DNA of 64,000 nt from JAMXLO01 sp963794185 (lineage in GTDB: Bacteria; Pseudomonadota; Alphaproteobacteria; Acetobacterales; Acetobacteraceae), in contig CAWCDM010000082.1 of the NCBI GenBank assembly GCA_963794185.1, positions 1 through 64,000 of the forward strand. The letters run 5' to 3'. Below the pieces are notes generated by a model. That model worked only from the letters and a program-made list of their open reading frames with translations. It was not told the DNA's origin and did no database searches. The position numbers and the translations under genes are program-made. Positions 19,110 to 29,001 of the stretch are shown here, in pieces; the stretch's first letter is position 1; every line of letters starts with the position of its first letter.

Positions 19110-19276
19110 GCGCCCCCTCCCCAACCCTCCCCCGCGCAAGGGCGCGGGAGAGGGGGATCGATGTTCCCACCCTCGCGAAGCGGGCGGGATAGATCAATGG
19201 TGCCACTGCCGCGAGGCAGGCGGGATGCACCAATACTCCCTCTCCCGCGAAGCGGGGCAGGGTTGGGGAGGGGGTA
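19110..19276. repeat. Compound GC-rich palindrome between binding protein and permease
   Basis: The outer arms are CGCCCCCTCCCCAACCCTCC and GGGTTGGGGAGGGGGT. Between them lie two copies of a GCGAAGCGGGCGGGAT/GCGAGGCAGGCGGGAT unit and a further CTCCCTCTCCCGCGAAGCGG segment. It is a nested member of the window's palindrome family, and may stabilise the upstream mRNA so that the binding protein is made in excess over the permeases, as intercistronic palindromes do in other importers. Confidence 0.8.
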
Positions 19277-20212
19277 GTGGCAGGCTACATCCTGCGCCGC
19301 GGCCTGGAGGTCATTCCGACCGTCCTTCTGGTGCTGACGCTGGTGTTCCTCGCGCTGCGCGTGCTGCCCGGCGATCCGGCGATCGCGGCGCTCGGCGAAT
19401 ACGCCACACCGGAGGCGATCGCCACGTTCCGGGAAAAGCTCGGGCTGGATCAGCCGCTCTGGGTGCAGTACCTGAGCTTCGTCGGCCATGCGCTCACCGG
19501 CGATTTCGGTCGCTCGATGACCAACGGCACTTCGATCAATGCACTGCTGCTGGCCAGCCTGCCCTATACGATCGAGCTCGCTCTCGCCGCCACGCTCATC
19601 GGCATCGTGATCGGTGTGCCGCTCGGCGCGTGGGCCGCGGTCCGGCGCAACCGTGCGCCTGATTTCGTCGGGCGATTGTTTGCGCTGGCCGGGTTCTCGC
19701 TGCCCGACTTCTATGTCGGCGTGCTGCTGTTGATGGCATTCTCGCTGCACTTCGACTGGTTCCCCATGCTGGGCGGCGGCGAGGGCGTGCTCGATCGGCT
19801 GCATCACCTCGTGCTGCCGGCCATCACTCTTGGCCTGGTGATGGCGGCGTTCGTCATGCGCCTGACGCGGTCGTCGCTGCTCGAAGTGCTGCGGCGCGAC
19901 TATGTGCGCACCGCGCGCGGCAAAGGCGTGGCCGAGCACTGGGTGATCTTCAAACATGCGCTGCGCAATGCGCTCATCCCGGTGACGACCGGCATCGGCA
20001 TCTACCTGCTGACCACGCTCTCCGGCACGATAACGGTTGAGCTGGTATTCTCCCGTCCCGGCCTCGGCCAGTTGCTGATCGGCGGGATCACGGCGCGCGA
20101 CTATACGATGGTGCAGGCAGGACTGGTCGTGTTCGCGTTCTTCGTCGTGCTGGTGAACCTGCTCACCGATCTGCTCTGCGCCGCGATCGATCCCCGGATC
20201 ACGCTGCGATGA
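19277..20212 (+). CDS. ABC transporter permease, DppB/OppB type
   Basis: This 311-residue inner-membrane permease has six predicted transmembrane segments, starting YILRRGLEVIPTVLLVLTLV. The EAA-type cytoplasmic loop that contacts the ATPase reads VLRRDYVRTARGKGVAEHWV. GTG is used as start, right after the palindrome. The four-base overlap with the next permease shows an operon. It forms the translocation channel with the following gene. Confidence 0.93.
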   Translation: MAGYILRRGLEVIPTVLLVLTLVFLALRVLPGDPAIAALGEYATPEAIATFREKLGLDQPLWVQYLSFVGHALTGDFGRSMTNGTSINALLLASLPYTIELALAATLIGIVIGVPLGAWAAVRRNRAPDFVGRLFALAGFSLPDFYVGVLLLMAFSLHFDWFPMLGGGEGVLDRLHHLVLPAITLGLVMAAFVMRLTRSSLLEVLRRDYVRTARGKGVAEHWVIFKHALRNALIPVTTGIGIYLLTTLSGTITVELVFSRPGLGQLLIGGITARDYTMVQAGLVVFAFFVVLVNLLTDLLCAAIDPRITLR

Positions 20213-21074
20213 GCGATCTGGCGGAACGCCTTGCCACCGACGCGCGGCGCGGTGCCGTGCTGGCCTACATCGCCGGCAACACCATCGCCTCCATCGGCGT
20301 ACTGCTGGTCTGCGTGCTTGCCGTCGTGGCGTTGGCAGGGCCATGGATCGTGCCGCAGGACCCGCTGGAGCAGAGCTTCCTTACCGCCGGCCAGGGGCCA
20401 TCGGCGGAGCACTGGTTCGGCACCGACTCGTTCGGCCGCGACGTGTTCTCGCGCGTTCTGCTCGGCACGCGGGCGTCGCTTTCGATCGGCGTGACGGCGC
20501 CGGCGCTCGCCGCCCTGTTCGGCACGTGGGCCGGCATGCTGGCCGGTTACTTCGGCGGCTGGACCGATCGCCTGATCAGCCGGTTCTCCGACCTGCTGAT
20601 GTCGTTTCCGTCGCTGCTGCTCGGCGTGATGATCGCCGCCGCGCTCGGTCCCGGTTTCCGCACCGCCATCGTCGCGATCGCCATCGCATTGTTTCCGCGC
20701 TTCGTGCGCCTGGCGCGATCGGCGACGCAGGTGGTGCGGCGCGAGCCGTTCATCGATGCGTCGATCGCATCGGGCCGCGGGCCGCTCGCCATCATGGCGC
20801 GCCACGTGCTGCCGAACATCGCGGGGCCGCTGGTTGTGGCACTGAGCCTGTGGATCGCCACCGCGATCCGGTTGGAGGCGGCGCTGTCGTTCCTCGGGCT
20901 CGGCACGCAGCCGCCGGCGCCAAGCTGGGGCAACATGATCCGCGAGGGGATGGGCGATCTGGTCGGCGATCCATGGCCGGCCGCGTTCGCCGGTGCGGCG
21001 ATCACGCTGGCGGTGCTGGCATTCAACATGGTGGGCGACGCGCTGCGCGACATGCTCGATCCGGAACTGGACGC

Positions 21075-21078
<4 letters not shown>
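20209..21078 (+). CDS. ABC transporter permease, DppC/OppC type
   Basis: This 289-residue partner permease carries the N-terminal extension common to DppC proteins (first membrane segment GNTIASIGVLLVCVLAVVAL). The motif HWFGTDSFGRDVFSRVLLG follows, and the EAA loop reads REPFIDASIASGRGPLAI. ATG overlaps the upstream stop as ATGA. It is followed by the first ATPase with another overlap. Confidence 0.93.
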
Positions 21079-22043
<965 letters not shown>

Positions 22044-22045
22044 TC

Positions 22046-22199
22046 GTACACCTCGCCCACAGAGTGGGAGAGGTCGCCGCGCTGTGCGCGGCGGGAGAGG
22101 GTGCCGCCAGTAGGGTGCGATTCATTTGTTGCGTGCGTGCAGTTCGACCCTCTCCCGCCGCTTCGCGGCGACCTCTCCCGCGCAGCGGGCGAGGTGGTA
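22046..22199. repeat. GC-rich double-arm palindrome between the two ATPase genes
   Basis: Left-arm segments GTACACCTCGCCC, GTGGGAGAGGTCGCCGCG and GCGGGAGAGGGTGCC are mirrored by right-arm segments GACCCTCTCCCGCCGC, CGCGGCGACCTCTCCCGCG and GGGCGAGGTGGTAC. It sits between dppD-like and dppF-like genes and separates them by about 175 bp. Confidence 0.85.
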
Positions 22200-22219
22200 C
22201 TTGGCACCAGCGGCGCGTA

Positions 22220-23207
22220 ATGCCCCTGCTGCAGGTCCGCGACCTGACCAGGCACTTCCCGATCACCGGCGGTCCGCTCGGCATCCGCATGATCGGCCAG
22301 GTGAAGGCTGTGGACGGCGTGTCATTCGATCTACACGCGGGCGAGACGCTGGCGTTGGTGGGCGAATCCGGCTGCGGCAAGTCCACCACGGGACGCATGT
22401 TGCTGCGCCTGACCGAACCGACCTCCGGCAGCGTCACGTTCGGCGGCGAGGATCTGCTCGGCCTCGGCCGTCGCGCGCTGCGCCGGCGCCGGCGCGATGT
22501 CCAGATCGTGTTCCAGGATCCGTATTCCTCGCTCAGCCCGCGCCAACGTGTCGAGGACATCGTCGCCGAGCCGCTCGACGTCTATCGCCTGTATTCCAAC
22601 CGGACGCAGCGCCGCGAACGGGTGGTCGAACTGCTGCGCCTGGTTGGGCTGGATGCGGTGCATCTGCGCCGCCGCCCGTTTGAATTCTCCGGCGGCCAGC
22701 GTCAGCGCATCGCGATCGCCCGCGCGCTGGCGCCCGAGCCGCGGCTGATCGTGGCGGACGAACCGGTGTCCGCGCTGGATGTGTCGATCCGCTCGCAGGT
22801 GGTGAACCTGCTGCAGGATCTGCAGGAGCGCTTCGGCATCGCCTACCTGTTCATATCGCACGATCTGGCGGTGGTGCGGCACATCGCGCACCGCATCGCG
22901 GTGATGTACCTTGGCAAGCTGGTCGAGGTGGCGGAAAGCGATGCGCTGTTCGATGCGCCGTATCATCCCTATACGCAGGCGCTGCTGTCGGCCGCGCCGG
23001 TGCCGGATCCGGAGCGTCGCACCACGCGGATCATCCTGCTGCGGGGATGTGCCCAGCCCGTCGCGCGTGCCGTCCGGCTGTCACTTCCACCCGCGTTGTC
23101 CGATCGCACAGGTGGTTTGTCGAACGAAGGCGCCGGCGCTGCAGGATGTAGCGCAGGGGCGGTTGGTCGCGTGCCACTTCGCCAGGGCATTTCCGATCGC
23201 AGCCTGA
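22220..23207 (+). pseudogene. ABC transporter ATP-binding protein, DppF/OppF type, one frameshift
   Basis: This second ATPase of the importer has Walker A GESGCGKSTTGRML, Q-loop IVFQDPYSSLSPRQ, signature FSGGQRQRIAIARAL, Walker B LIVADEPVSALDVS and H-loop FISHDLAVVRHI. Near 23040 the frame shifts, and the cysteine-bearing tail continues as GDVPSPSRVPSGCHFHPRCP. With one base corrected the protein is about 329 residues, the usual size. All nucleotide-binding residues precede the shift. It closes the operon and lies 27 bp before the oxidoreductase gene. Confidence 0.9.
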
Positions 23208-23233
23208 TGGTGTCCGATACCCGCAGGGAGGTC

Positions 23234-24161
23234 ATGATGTCCGAAGCTGATCGGTTTGAATGCGCTTGTTCTCGGCAGCGGCGAGGGCGGCAAGTACCTG
23301 GCATGGCACCTGGCGCGATCCGAGCAGCGCACGGCCGTTGTCGAGCGCCGCTGGATCGGCGGCTCCTGCCCCAACATCAACTGCCTGCCAAGCAAGAACG
23401 AGATCTGGAGCGCGAAGGTCGCGGATCTGATGCATCACGCAAACAGGTTTGGCGCCACGACGGGGCCGTCCGCGATCGATATGGCCAAGGTTCGCCAGCG
23501 CAAGCGCGACATGGTGCAGGGCCTGATCGACATGCACCTGGAGTACTACAAGGCGAGCGGCGCTGAACTGATCATGGGGGAGGCGCACTTCGTCGCGCCG
23601 AAGTCGCTCGAAGTGCGGTTGAACGACGGTGGCACGCGCGTGCTGACGGGCGAGCATGTGTTCATCAATGTCGGAACGCACCCGGCGATTCCAAATGTTG
23701 CCGGGCTCGACGCTGCCGGCCCGCTCACGAATATTGAGGCGCCGGATCTCGATTATCTGCCGTCACACCTGATCGTGCTCGGCGGAGGCTATGTCGGGCT
23801 CGAACTGGCACAGGCTTACCGCCGCTTCGGCAGCCGTGTGACGATCATCGAGCACGGACCGCAGCTCGCCGGGCGCGAAGATCCGGACGTGGCGGAAGAG
23901 GTCCGAGGAATTCTAGGCGACGAAGGCATCGACATTCTGGTCTCGGCGGAGGTGCTACGCGTGCAGGGCCGATCCGGGCAGGATGTCAGCCTCGTTGTGC
24001 GGACGTCGTCCGGTGAGCGGGTCATCCTGGAAGATTGCCCGCCCATCCGGAACGTCATGTCAAGCTATGCAAGAATGGCCGCAATCAGGCCGTGCGGATT
24101 CCGCGCGAATTCGAGCTGCCCGGCGAGGACGCCGTCATGCGCACGGAAGGTGAACGGCTGA
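23234..24161 (+). pseudogene. FAD-dependent pyridine nucleotide-disulfide oxidoreductase (MerA-like), truncated
   Basis: This flavoprotein relates to mercuric reductase and dihydrolipoamide dehydrogenase. The FAD motif VLGSGEGGKYLAWHLA is followed by the redox-active pair in GGSCPNINCLPSKNEIWSA and the NAD-binding motif IVLGGGYVGLELAQAYRRFG. Homology stops near 24040. The FAD-closing segment and C-terminal dimerisation domain (about 170 residues) are missing, so it should be inactive. The frame then runs into the vapB gene. The start at 23234 has GGGAGG upstream but needs one shift near 23258 to reach the FAD motif. Confidence 0.75.
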
Positions 24162-24274
24162 TCATCGAGCCCGTCCCACTGAAGTCGCTGCTGGCGCTGC
24201 TGGCGACACTTGCGCCGCTCGACGAGGAGTTTCCACCGATCCCCGACGCGCCGTTTGATGCCATCGAGCTTTGA
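24035..24274 (+). CDS. VapB-type antitoxin (SpoVT/AbrB fold)
   Basis: This short DNA-binding antitoxin has the VapB sequence HVKLCKNGRNQAVRIPREFE with ELPGEDAVMRTEGERLIIEP after it. An acidic C-terminus that would bind the toxin follows. Usually VapB starts about two residues before VKL, with ATG. Here that ATG is out of frame (24057), and the only in-frame start is a TTG at 24035, inside the remains of the oxidoreductase. The 5' end may have been altered when the two genes were joined. It overlaps vapC by one base. Confidence 0.8.
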   Translation: MPAHPERHVKLCKNGRNQAVRIPREFELPGEDAVMRTEGERLIIEPVPLKSLLALLATLAPLDEEFPPIPDAPFDAIEL

Positions 24275-24678
24275 TGCGGTATCTGCTGGACACCAATATC
24301 GTGTCCGATCTGGTCCTCAATCCGCAGGGCCGAATCGCTGACCACATTCGCAAGGTCGGCGAGGCGCAGGACTGTACCAGCATCATCGTCGCGGCGGAAT
24401 TGCGCTATGGCGCTGCGAAGAAGGGATCCGCGAGGCTGACGCGGCAGGTCGAGGCGGTCCTCGGCGCGCTCGATGTGCAGCCGTGCGAGGCTCCTGCCGA
24501 TGCCAGCTATGCCCTGATCTGCGCGAAGCTGGAACGGAGCGGCAGGCCGATTGGGGGCAACGACCTGCTGATTGCGTCGCAGGCGGTTGCGCTTGGCTGC
24601 ACGATGGTCACCGACGACATCACGGAATTCCGCCGTGTCGATGGCATGGTCTGCGAGAACTGGTTGCGAAACCGGTGA
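24274..24678 (+). CDS. VapC-type PIN ribonuclease toxin
   Basis: This 134-residue PIN toxin has conserved acids in MRYLLDTNIVSDLV, SIIVAAELRYGA, GGNDLLIASQAVALG and CTMVTDDITEFRRV. It matches tRNA/rRNA-cleaving VapC proteins. ATG overlaps the vapB stop (TGATG). It is intact, with no frame damage. Together with VapB it forms a self-contained module between the truncated oxidoreductase and the amidohydrolase. Confidence 0.9.
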   Translation: MRYLLDTNIVSDLVLNPQGRIADHIRKVGEAQDCTSIIVAAELRYGAAKKGSARLTRQVEAVLGALDVQPCEAPADASYALICAKLERSGRPIGGNDLLIASQAVALGCTMVTDDITEFRRVDGMVCENWLRNR

Positions 24679-24821
24679 CCGCCGCACTCCGTGTAGCGGC
24701 AAATCGGCGAGCGCGCGGCTAGTCGGCAAATGACTGGGACTGTCCCCTGGTCCGCTCGAATTGGACGGTTGGACCTGGGGGGCTTATCCTCCCCGGGTAA
24801 ACGCCACGGAAACAGCCGCGT

Positions 24822-25883
24822 ATGTCCATCATCGAACCAGGCGGCATCGACTGCGACATCCATCCCGCGGTACCGAACCTCAAGGCCCTGCTGCCGTACC
24901 TCTCCGACCACTGGCGCGACATCGTCGTGCAGCGCGGCGTGCACGAGCTGGAATCGATCGCCTATCCGGCCAACTCGCCGCTGACCGCTCGGCCCGACTG
25001 GCGGCAGCCAGGCGTCAAGCCAGGCTCGGACCTCGACGCGCTCCGCACCCAGGCGCTCACCCCGTTCGGCACCAGCCTGGCGATCTGCAACTGCCTCTAC
25101 GGGGTGCAGCTGCTGTTCAGCGAGGACATGGGCGCCGGCTTCGCTCGCGCTGTGAACGACTGGATGGCGCACGAGTGGCTGGACAAGGAGCCGCGGCTGC
25201 GCGCCTCCATCGTGGTGCCGATGCAGAACCCCGAACTGGCGGTGGAGGAAATCGAGCGCGTCGCCCCCGACCACCGCTTCGTCCAGATATTGCTGCTGGT
25301 GATGCACGACATGCCGCTCGGCAAGCGTCATTACTGGCCGATCTATGCCGCCGCCGAACGGCTCGGCCTGCCGGTGGGCATCCACGCCGGGTCCGCCTAT
25401 CGGCATCCGGTCACGCCCCTGGGCTGGCCGACCTACTACACCGAGGACTACGCCGCCCAGGCCCAGGCGTTTCAGGCCGCGCTCTCAAGCCTGATCTGCG
25501 AGGGCGTGTTCACCAAGTTCCCGGACCTCAAGGTCGTGCTGGTGGAATCCGGTTTCACCTGGCTGCCCGCCCATCTCTGGCGCCTCACGAAATTCTGGCG
25601 CGGGCTGCGCATCGAGGTGCCCTGGGTGGACCGCGCGCCCACCGAGATCGTGCGCAGCAATGTACGCCTGACCACGCAACCCTGCGACGCGCCCCCGACA
25701 GTCGAGGCATTCCAACGCCTGCTGGAGCACATGGGGTCCGACGAGATGCTGCTGTTCTCCACCGACTATCCCCACTGGCAGTTCGACGGCGATGCCGCCC
25801 TGCCGGAGGGATTATCGCGCGACCTCGTCCGCAAGATCATGATAGACAATCCGCGGAACACGTATTCCCGACTGACGGAATAA
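24822..25883 (+). CDS. Amidohydrolase family 2 metal-dependent hydrolase
   Basis: This 353-residue TIM-barrel protein of the ACMSD-like amidohydrolase-2 family has the metal-binding start IDCDIHPAVPNLKAL (DxH form), the barrel histidine in LPVGIHAGSAYRHPV and the catalytic aspartate in LLFSTDYPHWQFDG. Members decarboxylate or hydrolyse aromatic breakdown products; the substrate here is unknown. The C-terminus KIMIDNPRNTYSRLTE matches a fragment at 27803-27872 and the family end. A lower-G+C toxin-antitoxin island separates it from a second paralogue. Confidence 0.9.
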   Translation: MSIIEPGGIDCDIHPAVPNLKALLPYLSDHWRDIVVQRGVHELESIAYPANSPLTARPDWRQPGVKPGSDLDALRTQALTPFGTSLAICNCLYGVQLLFSEDMGAGFARAVNDWMAHEWLDKEPRLRASIVVPMQNPELAVEEIERVAPDHRFVQILLLVMHDMPLGKRHYWPIYAAAERLGLPVGIHAGSAYRHPVTPLGWPTYYTEDYAAQAQAFQAALSSLICEGVFTKFPDLKVVLVESGFTWLPAHLWRLTKFWRGLRIEVPWVDRAPTEIVRSNVRLTTQPCDAPPTVEAFQRLLEHMGSDEMLLFSTDYPHWQFDGDAALPEGLSRDLVRKIMIDNPRNTYSRLTE

Positions 25884-26029
25884 AGCTTCGAGCGCCAGCG
25901 TCGACTCGGAATAGAGGCCCTAGCGGTAGGGGCCGTCCGATATCAAATGCCGCGATTTGTTATCTTCCGGAACGAGAGCGTCCTGCGTGGGCTGCAGCAT
26001 CATAGTTTGCTGGAGCCGCCGCATCTAAT

Positions 26030-26707
26030 CTAACCCACGGCCAACTCCGTTTCCATTATCTCCAGCAATTCGAGATGAGCGGATCGGCGCAGAGGCGCGC
26101 TAGACCAAAAGTAGTTCTGTTCATAGGGCACAGCGCCGCGCCGCTCAATTATGAGCACCGCCGCCCGATGCTGCGGTAGGGAATGAGGATCGGGTGAGAA
26201 TGCAATCCGGGCAAGGCCCGTGGGACTATTCCATCCATAGTGTTCATTCAAGGCTAAATTGAACTGCGACGCAGTTTTGAACATGTGCTCAAGCCTGTGA
26301 GGCGGGAGCCTGTCAAGTTCGACAATCAGATTGCTCAGATACTGCCGTGGTCTCGCAGAAAGTGGTTGCCGCAGCAATCCAAGCTGGACAGCCCAAGCAA
26401 AAAAGTCATCCAACAGTGCATCAGATAAATTAGTGTCTGCGCAAGCGGAAATTACTCCATCATTGAAGAGCGACAATTCCTGAATAGGCACGACGCTATG
26501 CGAGGAGGTGACGGTGAACCGGCCATGCTCGAATTTCGCGCCAGTTGGCTGAGAAAAGCCCTCCACTGAGGTGGGCGACTTCATGAAACCATACCTGGTG
26601 GCCACACTATGCAGGAGGGTGGGCAGATCTAGCCCATGGACCGGACGCACCTCATCTGGCACCACAATTTGGACAACCCTGCCGATTTCCGTGCCGACAA
26701 GCTTCAT
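26030..26707 (-). CDS. Hypothetical protein, third gene of a HigBA-type operon
   Basis: I do not recognise this 225-residue protein. It is soluble, has no signal peptide, and mixes short strands with helices (ALLDDFFAWAVQLGLLRQP, YLSNLIVELDRLPPHRLEHM, then FKTASQFNLALNEHYG). Its start overlaps the stop of the helix-turn-helix antitoxin by four bases, so it is translated with it. The lower G+C than the chromosome is shared by all three genes, suggesting joint acquisition. A role as an accessory to the toxin-antitoxin pair is inference from position only. Confidence 0.7.
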   Translation of the reverse strand: MKLVGTEIGRVVQIVVPDEVRPVHGLDLPTLLHSVATRYGFMKSPTSVEGFSQPTGAKFEHGRFTVTSSHSVVPIQELSLFNDGVISACADTNLSDALLDDFFAWAVQLGLLRQPLSARPRQYLSNLIVELDRLPPHRLEHMFKTASQFNLALNEHYGWNSPTGLARIAFSPDPHSLPQHRAAVLIIERRGAVPYEQNYFWSSAPLRRSAHLELLEIMETELAVG

Positions 26708-27327
26708 GCAGCGGGTTCCAAGACGCTCGCAGGCGATTGGCTACCAGCGCCCAACCTAATGGTTGTCCCAGTGTCCACGTCATAGAAACTATGATTGGCC
26801 CAAAGATGTTGCTTGGGTTCTGGGGCTGCATTCGCGACGTGCGCAAGAGCCGATTCCTTCTGTCTCTCGTATGAAGCGGATAGGAAGGCTTGCAATGCTC
26901 CCTGGGGAGGCCGACTCTGTCGTTCGACCGCAATTAAAGCATCCAATGCCTCTCTGCTGTAGGGCGGGGGAGTCACAGCGCTTTCCGAAAGGTCCGACGT
27001 AACCCGCAGAAACGTCGGAAAATCCACGAACCTTCCCACAAACGCGATATTCAGCTTGATAGCTATCTCAATTAGCGTTTGCAGGGAAACGCCACTATAT
27101 GATTCGTTCTCCAATCTGGACACGACACTTTGCGGCTTCCCTATTCGCTCGCCAAACTCGTTCTGCGACATATCCCCGCGAAGTCCGCGAATTTGGTCGG
27201 CAATAAACGCCCTTAGATGATGAGCCATATAACTGCCGCGGAATTCAGGATCATCAAACGAACCAGCTAAGCTAGCCAGGCGCTGGAAATTGGCACCTGC
27301 GACTTCGGGTCCCATCTCGTTCGACAT
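26704..27327 (-). CDS. HigA-like XRE-family antitoxin/regulator
   Basis: This 207-residue protein has a helix-turn-helix at about residues 45-100: RGLRGDMSQNEFGERIGKPQ, SVVSRLENESYSGVSLQTL, IEIAIKLNIAFVGRFVDFPT. The latter half is unusual for a plain antitoxin and has no recognised domain. It follows the HigB-like toxin gene with a 56-bp overlap, the toxin-first order of HigBA modules. It probably represses its own operon through the palindrome at 27674-27689. Confidence 0.85.
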   Translation of the reverse strand: MSNEMGPEVAGANFQRLASLAGSFDDPEFRGSYMAHHLRAFIADQIRGLRGDMSQNEFGERIGKPQSVVSRLENESYSGVSLQTLIEIAIKLNIAFVGRFVDFPTFLRVTSDLSESAVTPPPYSREALDALIAVERQSRPPQGALQAFLSASYERQKESALAHVANAAPEPKQHLWANHSFYDVDTGTTIRLGAGSQSPASVLEPAA

Positions 27328-27670
27328 TCGATTTACGCTCCTGGGCCTTCGGGCACGCTACAAGGTATTCAGGATCATGGTCCTTCCTGAAAGCGTACAG
27401 CATAACGAACCTAGTGCCGCACTGGTCGAAGAAACCCAACATCCGGTAATGAACGCCTTTGGGTTCCTCTATTCGCAATTCACCAAGCCCCGAACACAGA
27501 CGGCCACGCAAGGTGCCATAGGGTCTTCGCCGCCAGTACTCCGGCGGCCGATGCTGCAACAACTCGACAGTGGCGACAACGGCACCTTGGACAGCCGGAG
27601 TTAGCCCTCGGTACCAACGCTTGATCACGTCATCACCACTCTCCGAATGATAGCACATGAACTCAGGCAT
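27272..27670 (-). CDS. HigB/Gp49-like RelE-superfamily toxin
   Basis: This 132-residue protein resembles phage-derived Gp49/HigB toxins: a helical start (YRGLTPAVQGAVVATVELLQ), then EYWRRRPYGTLRGRLCSGLG, ELRIEEPKGVHYRMLGFFDQ and a final strand FVMLYAFRKDHDPEYL. These fit the RelE fold, whose members cut mRNA on the ribosome. The conserved basic/aromatic positions of the last strands are present. The start is ATG 27670, four bases after the operator; ATG 27658 is possible. Confidence 0.8.
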   Translation of the reverse strand: MPEFMCYHSESGDDVIKRWYRGLTPAVQGAVVATVELLQHRPPEYWRRRPYGTLRGRLCSGLGELRIEEPKGVHYRMLGFFDQCGTRFVMLYAFRKDHDPEYLVACPKAQERKSNVERDGTRSRRCQFPAPG

Positions 27671-27673
27671 TGT

Positions 27674-27689
27674 ATAGCATTTTTGCTAT
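27674..27689 (-). promoter_or_regulatory. Candidate autoregulatory operator of the HigBA operon
   Basis: A perfect inverted repeat ATAGCA-TTTT-TGCTAT lies four bases before the toxin start codon. It is the only such palindrome near the operon and sits where a helix-turn-helix antitoxin would repress its own promoter. Confidence 0.6.
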
Positions 27690-27802
27690 TTCATCTATCG
27701 TCCGGAAAGGTAGTTCAACTAAGTCAGGTCGGGGATGCTGGGTCCTGTGGGTCGAGTGTTACAAAACAAGTGCAACAGTCCCATAAGGATTTAGGGCTTG
27801 TC

Positions 27803-27872
27803 AGGCGCACGTCCCCGCACGATCATTACTCACAACCCACGGAACACCTATTCCCGCCTGTTCCCGCCTGAC
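27803..27872 (+). pseudogene. 3' fragment of an amidohydrolase gene
   Basis: The translation RPRTIITHNPRNTYSRL resembles the C-terminus of the intact amidohydrolase at 24822-25883 (RKIMIDNPRNTYSRL), with DNA similarity over about 55 bases. Nothing of the gene's 5' part is present. The fragment lies between the toxin-antitoxin island and the next amidohydrolase gene and marks one edge of the island. A TTCCCGCCTG unit is duplicated in tandem at its end. Confidence 0.75.
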
Positions 27873-27884
27873 GGAGACGATCCG

Positions 27885-28996
27885 ATGAACGTCCAGGTCA
27901 CCAGCCGCCCGACGGTCCAGCCAGCCGCCGCCTCGAAGCTTGCGATCGCCGATGGCGACATCCATCCGCAGCGCAACGCCTACAAGGACCTGTTCCCCTA
28001 CATGGAGCAGCGCTGGATCGACATGGCGAAGACGTTCGGCTCGCGCCCGCGCCAGGCGTACCAGGCAGGACCGGCCTACCCGAAGGGCCAGCCGAATGCC
28101 TCGCGCCGCGACGCCTGGCCGCCCGAGGGTGGCCGTCCCGGCAGCAGCCTGTCGTTCATGCAGAAGCAGTTGCTGGACGAGAACAACATCCAGCTCGGCA
28201 TCCTGAACCCGACCGGCGACAACGGCGCCAGCTTCCAGAACCGCGAATTCGGCGCCGGCGTGGCCAGCGCGATGAACCGCTGGGTCGAGGCGGAATGGCT
28301 GATCGAACCCCGCCTCGAAGGGCTCCATCGTCGTCCCCTACGAGGACGCCGAGGCAGCGGTGCAGGAGATCGAGCGCTGGGCCGGCGATCCGCGCTTCGT
28401 GCAGGTGCTGATGGTGACCCGCACCGCCAACCCGCCGGGCCAGAAGCAGTACCTGGAAGATCTACGAGGCCGCCGCCGCGGCCGGCCTGCCGATCGGCGT
28501 GCATGCGTTCGGCTTCGGCGGCTATCCGGTCACCGGCAGCGGCTGGCCGTCGTTCTACATCGAGGACATGGTCGGCCACGCCCAGTCGGCGCAGTCCTTC
28601 CTCACCAGCATGGTGATCGAGGGCGTGTTCGAGCGGGTGAAGAACTTCAAGCTGGTGCTGATCGAGTCAGGGTTCGCCTGGCTGCCGCCGCTGGCCTGGC
28701 GGCTCGACAAGCTGTGGCGCCGGCTGAAGGAGGAGACGCCGCACCTGAAACGCGCCCCTTCGGAATACATCCGTGAGCAGGTCTGGCTGACCACGCAGCC
28801 GATGGAGGAGCCGCAGCCGCGCGAGCACGTGCTGGATGCGATCGACTGGATCGGCTGGGACCGGCTGCTGTTCGCCACCGACTACCCGCACTGGGACTAC
28901 GACGATCCGACCCAGGTGCTGCCAATGCCGCTGCCGGAACAGAAGCGCCGCGACTTCTTCTTCAATAATGCCATGCAGCTCTATCGGCAGGGCTGA
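27885..28996 (+). pseudogene. Amidohydrolase family 2 protein, second paralogue, two frameshifts
   Basis: This is a paralogue of the protein at 24822, about 370 residues after repair. It has the metal-site start IADGDIHPQRNAYKDLFPYM, the helix EQRWIDMAKTFGSRPRQAY, the barrel histidine GVHAFGFGGYPVTG and the catalytic aspartate LLFATDYPHWDYDD. An extra G near 28317 (restored KGSIVVPYEDAEAAVQEIER) and an extra C near 28454 (restored YWKIYEAAAAAGLPIGVH) split it. Restored sequence is family-like in both places. It probably acts in the same, unidentified, aromatic or xenobiotic pathway as its paralogue. Confidence 0.85.
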
Positions 28997-29001
28997 TCGC
29001 C

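Noticed and set aside
17334..19139. A 601-codon minus-strand frame opposite the ABC binding protein
   Set aside because: It is an antisense shadow; the binding protein and rph explain both strands.
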